NCBI GenBank assembly: GCA_028287545.1
Contig: JAQBPL010000231.1
Span: 1-6,865 of the forward strand
DNA: 6,865 nucleotides
Reading direction: 5' to 3'
DNA from: Vulcanimicrobiota bacterium
GTDB lineage: Bacteria > Eremiobacterota > Eremiobacteria > Baltobacterales > Baltobacteraceae
In this document: piece after piece, positions 1 to 3,758 of the stretch
Layout of the letters: each line of letters starts with the position of its first letter
How positions within the stretch are numbered: the stretch's first letter is position 1
Notes under the pieces: model-generated
Told to the model about the DNA's origin: nothing
The model's input: only the letters and a program-made list of their open reading frames with translations
The model's database searches: none
Position numbers and translations under genes: made by a program

Positions 1-39
1 CTTGACGCGGCTCTGGCGACTCCGGAGGCTGCGGCGTGA
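1..39 (+). CDS. C-terminal end of an upstream gene (partial)
   Basis: The frame beginning at base 1 reads LDAALATPEAAA and stops at TGA 37-39. Only twelve residues are visible, so no function can be given. It is called because its stop overlaps the start of the next gene (GTG 36 / ATG 39) in the same way as the following junctions. Its last codons also hold the GGAGG (24-28) that would serve the next gene. The Ala-Ala-stop ending, encoded GCGGCGTGA, recurs at other junctions in this cluster. Confidence 0.5.
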   Translation, partial: LDAALATPEAAA

Positions 40-335
40 TGTACGCAACGCTGGCCGACGTGCCGACCGAGGTGTTCATCGCTGGACTCGCGCGGCTGCG
101 CGGGACGGCGGCGCCGGTCTACCCGCCCTTCGTCGCGCGCAAGCCGTCGCTGCGCGATCGGGCCCTGGCAATGCTCAGCAGTGGCGGCGAGTTCACAAAC
201 GCGCAGATCGCCGAACGGCTCGACGCTGCTGACTCGTCCGTGAAGGCTGCGCTGAGCAAGCTGCAGCGCGCTGGGCGCGTCAAGCATCGCCCTGGTCCCG
301 GGCATTGGACGCCGCATCTTTGGAGCGCGGCGTGA
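39..335 (+). CDS. Small winged-helix-type DNA-binding protein
   Basis: The product is 98 residues. From about residue 36 to 90 it reads as a compact winged helix: helix 1 (SLRDRALAMLSSGG), helix 2 (TNAQIAERL), a probable recognition helix (SSVKAALSKLQRAG), then a basic wing (RVKHRPGPGHW). The order 'open with a helix, AQIAERL, S-x-V-K-x-x-L-x-x-L-x-x-x-G-x-V' is typical of MarR/Lrp-like winged helices. A role in transcription control of the phage is inferred, not shown. The start is ambiguous: ATG 39 (used here) or GTG 36. GGAGG at 24-28 lies 10 or 7 bases upstream. The stop shares its A with the next ATG. Confidence 0.75.
   Translation: MYATLADVPTEVFIAGLARLRGTAAPVYPPFVARKPSLRDRALAMLSSGGEFTNAQIAERLDAADSSVKAALSKLQRAGRVKHRPGPGHWTPHLWSAA
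322..335 (+). repeat. Junction repeat GGAGCGCGGCGTGA, copy 1
   Basis: This 14-base string is identical to 1306-1319. It combines a Shine-Dalgarno (GGAG), the codons for the final Ala-Ala, and a stop that overlaps a GTG start. Shorter GCGGCGTGA versions occur at 31-39 and 1767-1775, and CGGCGTGA at 2906-2913. Confidence 0.6.
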
Positions 336-640
336 TGCGCGCGGGCGAGGTTCAAGTCATATTCGACGCCCTGAAGGCCGCGGCTGACGAAGATCGCGTT
401 GCCGCCCTGTGCTGCGTCATCGACGAGGGAGCCGAGAAGGCGATGACGTACGGTCGCGCCTTCGGGCTCACGTATGCCGACGTCGCGACCGCGCTGGTGA
501 TGGTCGGCCTGTCGACGCTCTACGAGCAGGACGGCAAGGCGGTTTTTCCGATCGAGCTGCTCGCGCCGCTGGCGCGCCAGTTCGCGGGCGAGATCGCGCT
601 CGCGGTCGGCGTCGAGGCCATCAACCGGGGTGTCCGATGA
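335..640 (+). CDS. Hypothetical phage protein, 101 aa
   Basis: I do not recognise this family. The product is acidic to neutral and mostly helical in appearance, with Ala/Leu-rich stretches (for example YADVATALVMVGLSTLYEQ) but no clear membrane span, signal peptide or metal-binding cluster. Two adjacent cysteines sit near residues 26-27. The start ATG 335 (alternative GTG 332) overlaps the TGA of the previous gene and follows GGAG at 322-325. The next gene starts inside its stop region (ATG 637 overlapping TGA 638-640). It is supported as a real gene by frame continuity, a good Shine-Dalgarno and the coupled junctions on both sides. Confidence 0.65.
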   Translation: MRAGEVQVIFDALKAAADEDRVAALCCVIDEGAEKAMTYGRAFGLTYADVATALVMVGLSTLYEQDGKAVFPIELLAPLARQFAGEIALAVGVEAINRGVR

Positions 641-921
641 TGCACGATCTCGACCTGATCGACCACGGGCCCGGCGGGCTGCCGCGGCAACCGTGGGAGC
701 GACTCGATCCGAGCCGCCGTGCGCGCTGGGAGCGCCGATTTCACTCCGAGGTCTGGGAGCCGTTTATGTGCGTTTGGAGGCCGCTTGCCGGGGGCGCGGC
801 GAGGTTCTGGCGGGGGCTCTCGCCGTCGGAGCGGTGGGGCGTTGGTGTCACGGTGGCGATGATCGTGCTGCTCGTTGTGATGCTGGTTGTGGATTTCCGC
901 ATGATGCCGAGCGTGCGCTGA
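637..921 (+). CDS. Small single-span membrane protein
   Basis: The product is 94 residues. The first ~65 residues are polar and rich in Trp and Arg (PWERLDPSRRARWERR, then WEPFMCVWRPL). One strong hydrophobic segment at about residues 67-86 (WGVGVTVAMIVLLVVMLVV) is followed by a short tail, DFRMMPSVR. With basic residues on the N-terminal side, the long N-terminus is probably cytoplasmic and the C-terminus short and outside. I cannot assign a function. A holin-like or host-takeover role is possible, but a single span and a position among early genes are not enough to claim it. Start ATG 637 makes an ATGA overlap with the previous stop; ATG 640 is an alternative. A GGGG at 627-630 is the likely ribosome site. 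Confidence 0.7.
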   Translation: MMHDLDLIDHGPGGLPRQPWERLDPSRRARWERRFHSEVWEPFMCVWRPLAGGAARFWRGLSPSERWGVGVTVAMIVLLVVMLVVDFRMMPSVR

Positions 922-1319
922 TGCCGCGCCGTCTCGTTCCCCGCCGCGAGTTCGATCCGGCGGCGATCGCCGCTCTCGGACCCGCACCAGCGCCACCGCT
1001 GCGCGCCGCCGATCGCGCCCACTCGGGCAAGATCGCGGGCGTCGTCATCTGGACGGAGCCCATCAAGGACCGACTGCGGCGCGCGTTCGCGATCGGCGCG
1101 GAAGATGCCGTTGAGGCGGCGTTCCCCGCCTGGGACCGTAATGCACTGCGGTTCGCGATCGCGCGCTACGTCGGCGCGACGGGTGATCCGACGCCGTTCA
1201 ATCGGCGCGAATTCTGCGACCGGCTCGCGCGCATCCCGGCGGATCAGTTGCTGCAGCAGGTGCGATTGCTGATGCTCTGGGGGCCACTGACGCGGCGTTC
1301 TGATCGGAGCGCGGCGTGA
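921..1319 (+). CDS. Hypothetical phage protein, 132 aa
   Basis: I do not recognise this family. The N-terminus is basic and Pro/Ala-rich (MPRRLVPRREFDP, then a GPAPAPPLR linker). Residues from about 35 onward look like a compact helical domain (IKDRLRRAFAIGAEDAVEAAFPAWDRNALRFAIARYV), ending in another helix (ADQLLQQVRLLMLWG). No metal cluster, nucleotide-binding loop or membrane span is visible. It starts at ATG 921, which shares its A with the previous TGA, and no good Shine-Dalgarno is seen, so coupling is likely. The last codons GGAGCGCGGCGTGA (1306-1319) repeat exactly the junction sequence at 322-335 and carry the ribosome site of the next small gene. Confidence 0.6.
   Translation: MPRRLVPRREFDPAAIAALGPAPAPPLRAADRAHSGKIAGVVIWTEPIKDRLRRAFAIGAEDAVEAAFPAWDRNALRFAIARYVGATGDPTPFNRREFCDRLARIPADQLLQQVRLLMLWGPLTRRSDRSAA
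1306..1319 (+). repeat. Junction repeat GGAGCGCGGCGTGA, copy 2
   Basis: Exact copy of 322-335 at the end of the 132-aa gene, providing GGAG and the overlapping GTG start (1316) for the frameshifted small gene. Confidence 0.6.
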
Positions 1320-1443
1320 CGCGAAATACCCCCCCCCCCCGTTCATCGCCTACGGCCTCCTTTTCTGGACGGTCGGCGATCGGTACGTCGTCCGGCGCGC
1401 GACGGCAGAGGAGCGCGTGCGGTATGCGCGGAGGCCAGCATGA
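1316..1443 (+). pseudogene. Small gene (~42 aa) out of frame at a C12 run
   Basis: A GTG at 1316 overlaps the previous stop (GTGA) and has GGAG at 1306-1309 six bases upstream, as at its neighbours. From it the frame reads MTRNTPPP into a run of twelve C (1329-1340), after which it yields unprotein-like Ser/Arg/Gly-rich sequence to TGA 1451-1453. One frame over, the run is followed by a plausible protein end, PPPPFIAYGLLFWTVGDRYVVRR and on to RRPA, with stop TGA 1441-1443 overlapping the next ATG at 1440. That frame has no ATG, GTG or TTG between its last upstream stop (1288) and the run. One extra C (13) or two fewer (10) would join the halves into 42 or 41 residues. Sequencing or assembly error, phase variation and slippage all fit. 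Function unknown. Confidence 0.6.
1329..1340 (+). repeat. Poly-C run (C12) with flanks GAAATA / GTT
   Basis: Twelve C in a row, directly preceded by GAAATA (1323-1328) and followed by GTT (1341-1343). The same flanks surround a C9 run on the opposite strand at 6005-6013. It lies inside the small gene starting at 1316 and puts that gene out of frame. It is the longest homopolymer in the window. Confidence 0.85.
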
Positions 1444-1775
1444 CGGCCGCTGATCACGCCGAGATGAAGGCGCTGCGTCAGCGGTGCTTCGCCGCTGAGT
1501 CCGCCGCGACGGCGCTCGTCGAACGCGTAGCCGCGGCGGAACGAGACGTCGCGCAGCTGCGTGCCGACAACGATGTCTTCGCCGGTCACGTCGACCGTGC
1601 GCTGAAGCTCACGGAGAAGCTCAGCTACCGTGTCGAGCTGCTCGAGGGCGGCTATGCGGCGGTCGCTGGCGACGTGCGGCGGTTGCGGGGCGGACACGTT
1701 AGCGCGCCGGCGGATCTGGCTGCGCGTGAACGCGCGCTCGATCGCGAGCTGCTGCCCGTGCGAGGGGCGGCGTGA
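1440..1775 (+). CDS. Coiled-coil small protein, 111 aa
   Basis: The product is almost all helix, with heptad-like spacing of Leu/Val/Ala from about residue 5 to 85 (EMKALRQRCF, ATALVERVAAAERDVAQLRADNDVF, ALKLTEKLSYRVELLEGGYAAVAGDVRRLRG), which indicates a coiled coil and probably an oligomer. The C-terminal 30 residues include a second short charged helix (LAARERALDRELLPV). No catalytic motif is visible and I cannot assign a function. A structural or scaffold-like partner role is the most that can be inferred. The start ATG 1440 has a strong GGAGG at 1430-1434 with 5-base spacing and overlaps the previous frame's stop as ATGA. The end GCGGCGTGA overlaps the next GTG start. Confidence 0.7.
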   Translation: MTAADHAEMKALRQRCFAAESAATALVERVAAAERDVAQLRADNDVFAGHVDRALKLTEKLSYRVELLEGGYAAVAGDVRRLRGGHVSAPADLAARERALDRELLPVRGAA

Positions 1776-2671
1776 CACCGCGCGAGTATCTTCAGCGCCG
1801 GAATCCCCGCTTGACGCAAGAAGAAGCGGAGCGTCGATACACGCACGGGACGCGGGCTCGGTACGTCCTTGCCGGATGCCGCTGCTTTTCGTGTCGAGTT
1901 GCGAACGGCGCCGACGTTAACGCGCGCAGTGAACGCGATCGGCCGCCGTGGCGGCTGCGTAAGGGCCGCGGAAATATGATCGAGAACCGACACTCGGGCG
2001 AGATCGTGCGCGGGTTTGCGGATCGCGACGCCGCAATCGCGGAACGTGATCGGCGTAACAAGCGCGCTCCCAAGCCAGCGGCTCCCGAGCAGCTCGTGAG
2101 CGCGGCTCGAGCGCGGAAACACCTCCGTCACCTTCAGCAGCTCGGCGTCGGTTCCAAAAGCGTGCACGCAGCCTGCGGGATTGCGTACAGCGTTTTGCAG
2201 AGGCTCCGCACCGGAACAATCAAGCGGACTCGCCGCGCGACCGAGACGAAGATCCTCGCCGTCGACGGCACCGCCGCGCGTGGAACCTCAAAAATCGATG
2301 GCCGCGAAACCTGGCAGATGCTCGACGCGCTGATCGGGTCGCAGCTCTACAAAAAGGCCTGGATCGCGAAGCAGCTCGGTTCGAACACGCCGGCGCTGCA
2401 GATGTACAACCGCGACCGCGTGCGCGCCGACAAAGCGATCGCGGTGAAAGCCCTTTACGACCGCCTTTGGGAGACCGACGCGCGGCTTCGTGAATACGTG
2501 GATCCCGCCGGCGAGCGCGAGCGTGTCGAGGCCGCTCAGTTGGCCGCGGCGACGAACGCGTCGCGCGAAAAGCTGGCGCGCGCCTTGAGCGGCTGGGATA
2601 CGGACGAGTTCGCGATGCGCATCAGCCGCTTCGCGGACATGCCGAAGAAAGGGCTGGGCGTCGCATCGTGA
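1772..2671 (+). CDS. Zinc-motif plus tandem helix-turn-helix DNA-binding protein
   Basis: The product is 299 residues with three parts. Residues 25-44 read HGTRARYVLAGCRCFSCRVAN: H25, C36, C38 and C41 form a likely zinc site of the 'HGT..xY...GCRC..CR.A' type that I associate with small proteins of actinobacteria and their phages. Residues ~110-165 (ARKHLRHLQQLGVGSKSVHAACGIAYSVLQRLRTG...) form a first helix-turn-helix. Residues ~175-235 (GRETWQMLDALIGSQLYKKAWIAKQLG..., ending KALYDRLWE) form a second. The C-terminus is helical and charged. This repeated-HTH layout is common in actinophage DNA-binding proteins of unknown target. A transcriptional or replication-control role is inferred. GTG 1772 overlaps the previous TGA, with GAGGGG at 1762-1767. 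Confidence 0.75.
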   Translation: MTPREYLQRRNPRLTQEEAERRYTHGTRARYVLAGCRCFSCRVANGADVNARSERDRPPWRLRKGRGNMIENRHSGEIVRGFADRDAAIAERDRRNKRAPKPAAPEQLVSAARARKHLRHLQQLGVGSKSVHAACGIAYSVLQRLRTGTIKRTRRATETKILAVDGTAARGTSKIDGRETWQMLDALIGSQLYKKAWIAKQLGSNTPALQMYNRDRVRADKAIAVKALYDRLWETDARLREYVDPAGERERVEAAQLAAATNASREKLARALSGWDTDEFAMRISRFADMPKKGLGVAS

Positions 2672-2913
2672 CCTGCGAGATGACGTCTAAGGTCATCGCC
2701 GGCGTGTTCCCGTGCGCCTCGCGGCCGCCGGGGATCCATCCGTGTACGCGGCCGGCGCAGCGGCGCTGTCCGATCAACAAGAAGGCCGTCTGCGATGGCC
2801 ATAGCCGGTCGCTGACCGGGCGCGATGAGCTGCGCCGTGGTGATCGTCGCTGCAGCGCGTGCCGCAGCGTGCACAGCGGGCCGGCGTGGCTCGGGCTGGG
2901 GCGGTCGGCGTGA
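2668..2913 (+). CDS. Cys-rich small protein, probable zinc binder
   Basis: The product is 81 residues with seven cysteines (C3, C16, C26, C34, C42, C62, C65) and histidines at 24, 45 and 68. The clearest cluster is C62-x-x-C65 in RRGDRRCSACRSVHSG, after GRDELRRGD. The cysteine density suggests one or two zinc-stabilised modules, but no named family is recognised. The start GTG 2668 overlaps the TGA of the previous gene and the ribosome site is weak, so expression probably depends on coupling. A small hairpin (GATGAC 2679-2684 / GTCATC 2692-2697) lies just after the start. It ends at TGA 2911-2913, overlapping the GTG of the replication gene. It sits between a DNA-binding protein and the initiator-like protein. 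Confidence 0.6.
   Translation: MTCEMTSKVIAGVFPCASRPPGIHPCTRPAQRRCPINKKAVCDGHSRSLTGRDELRRGDRRCSACRSVHSGPAWLGLGRSA
2679..2697 (+). other. Short inverted repeat at the start of the Cys-rich gene
   Basis: GATGAC (2679-2684), a 7-base loop, then GTCATC (2692-2697). A competing pair, TGACCT (2669-2674) and AGGTCA (2690-2695), overlaps the start codon. In mRNA the two could be alternative structures around the GTG start. Function is inferred only; chance is possible for 6-bp stems. Confidence 0.3.
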
Positions 2914-3758
2914 CCGACAACGAGCGCGAGGTCCGGTCCGCCGCGATCGGCCTGCGTCAGGCGCATCGGGAGGTCAGCGTCCGCAACGTCGCGGCGGTCG
3001 TCAAGGCGATCCGTGGCGGCCGCGGCATCGCGTGGTCCACCATCTCCGAGATCCTGAAGGCAAACAATCGCTTCGAGCCCGGCTGGATGGCTCCAGCAAC
3101 ACTTCCGCAACCGGCGAGCAACGGCTCCGGCAACGGCTCTAAGCACGCTCCGCAACAGCCGCAGCAACCGCCCAGCAACCCTCACGCGAGCGATATAACG
3201 GGAAGAGAGAATCCTGAACGTCAGAAAGCCGCTACGGTTCCTACGGAGACTTCGTCTCCTCCGGAACCTCCGCGGCGCCGTGCGCGCGCGCCGAAGCCGC
3301 TCCCAGAACTCCCAGAAGATCTTCGAGATGACGTCGAGCGACTGGTCGCCCACGACGCCTCGACGCGCGCCGACGGCAAGATCGCGGACAGCGTGGTCGA
3401 CGAGTCGTTGACGATGCTGCGCCGACAGTTCGAGAAAAAGGGCATCGACGCGGTGCGCTACGGGATCGACGTCGCGATCGGGAAGCGCAAGGGCGTCAAG
3501 TACGCCGCCGGTGTCGCGCGGCGTGCGGATCCGGCCGAGTACGCCCAGGTTCAAACGTCCCCCGCGGCACCGAGTCTGTTCGGCGGTCGCGTAGCGAATC
3601 TCGACGATCGCCGTGGGGCCGCCGTCGATAGCCGCTACCTGCCCGGCGAGACGCGCCGCGAGTACAACCTGCGCAAGAACATGCCGCCGCCGCCGGACCA
3701 CCTAGCGAGCGAGCCGGCCGACCCGGCGTTGCGCGACCGCGAGCCTGTGGCCCTGTGA
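2910..3758 (+). CDS. Probable replication initiator / helicase loader
   Basis: The product is 282 residues. Residues 1-58 (VRSAAIGLRQAHREVSVRNVAAVVKAIRGGRGIAWSTISEILKAN) resemble a helix-turn-helix of the kind found in KfrA-type and phage initiator N-termini. Residues ~60-132 are a low-complexity Pro/Gln/Asn/Ser linker. Residues ~133-206 (LPELPEDLRDDVERLV..., FEKKGIDAVRYGIDVAIGKRKGVKYAAGVARR) have the 'alternating helix then K-Y-x-x-x-V' look of DnaD-like or replisome-organiser C-termini that bind helicase. The tail is Pro-rich. The gene immediately precedes and overlaps dnaB, which supports a loading role. The GTG 2910 start fits the GTGA overlap pattern; ATG 2859 would add 17 residues inside the previous gene. 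Its linker-coding DNA contains the candidate origin. Function is inferred from layout, not from a named family match. Confidence 0.65.
   Translation: MTDNEREVRSAAIGLRQAHREVSVRNVAAVVKAIRGGRGIAWSTISEILKANNRFEPGWMAPATLPQPASNGSGNGSKHAPQQPQQPPSNPHASDITGRENPERQKAATVPTETSSPPEPPRRRARAPKPLPELPEDLRDDVERLVAHDASTRADGKIADSVVDESLTMLRRQFEKKGIDAVRYGIDVAIGKRKGVKYAAGVARRADPAEYAQVQTSPAAPSLFGGRVANLDDRRGAAVDSRYLPGETRREYNLRKNMPPPPDHLASEPADPALRDREPVAL
3096..3179 (+). repeat. Seven helically phased GCAAC iterons
   Basis: GCAAC starts at 3096, 3107, 3118, 3130, 3152, 3164 and 3175, giving spacings of 11, 11, 12, 22, 12 and 11, with a degenerate GCACG at 3143 in the gap. Several copies share CTCC just before or after. 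The copies fall in different codon phases (GCA-AC, G-CAA-C, GC-AAC), so a repeated peptide does not explain them. CAA is chosen for Gln exactly where it completes the motif. Confidence 0.6.
3228..3276 (+). other. Nested long hairpin (17 bp) in linker-coding DNA
   Basis: Three stems are nested: GCCGC 3228-3232 with GCGGC 3272-3276, GGTTCC 3236-3241 with GGAACC 3263-3268, and GGAGAC 3245-3250 with GTCTCC 3254-3259. The loop is TTC (3251-3253). The stems are separated by symmetric internal loops of TAC opposite TCC (3233-3235/3269-3271 and 3242-3244/3260-3262). All 17 stem pairs are Watson-Crick. It is the largest inverted repeat I noticed in the window. It could act as single-stranded DNA, as mRNA structure, or as a dyad protein site. 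It is not followed by a T run, so it does not look like a terminator. Confidence 0.65.

Larger units (their letters stand above)
3096..3276. other. Candidate phage replication origin inside the initiator gene
   Basis: Three elements lie in series: seven GCAAC repeats (3096-3179), a locally AT-rich stretch (3188-3227, 22 of 40 bases A/T in a strongly GC-rich region), and a nested 17-bp stem-loop (3228-3276). All fall in the DNA encoding the low-complexity linker between the DNA-binding N-terminus and the C-terminal domain of the initiator-like protein, directly before dnaB. In phage lambda the origin (iterons then AT-rich DNA) lies within gene O, whose N-terminus binds the iterons. The comparison is by arrangement only, and no replication activity is shown by sequence alone. 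Confidence 0.5.

Noticed and set aside
630..920. Upstream ATG (630) for the 132-aa gene
   Set aside because: The extra 97 residues are Arg/Ala-rich and overlap the membrane-protein gene completely. ATG 921 overlaps the preceding stop as at other junctions.
1329..1340. C12 run as a programmed frameshift extending the 132-aa gene
   Set aside because: That gene already stops at 1317-1319, before the run, so slippage there cannot extend it. Only the small gene starting at 1316 is affected.
2859..2909. ATG 2859 as an upstream start of the initiator gene
   Set aside because: It would add 17 residues overlapping the Cys-rich gene by 55 bases. GTG 2910 gives the same GTGA overlap as the neighbouring junctions and begins where the domain-like sequence begins.
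3096..3179. GCAAC cluster as a CRISPR array or a simple codon repeat
   Set aside because: The repeats are only 5 bases with 6-7-base gaps, far too short for CRISPR, and they fall in different codon phases, which excludes a plain triplet-repeat origin.
3228..3276. The large hairpin as an intrinsic terminator
   Set aside because: It lies well inside an open reading frame, is not followed by a T run, and stopping there would cut off dnaB from the transcript.
2622..3701. Long minus-strand open frame opposite the initiator gene
   Set aside because: The product is Arg/Ala-rich low-quality sequence without domains, it overlaps better-supported plus-strand genes with coupled starts, and such antisense frames are expected in high-GC DNA.
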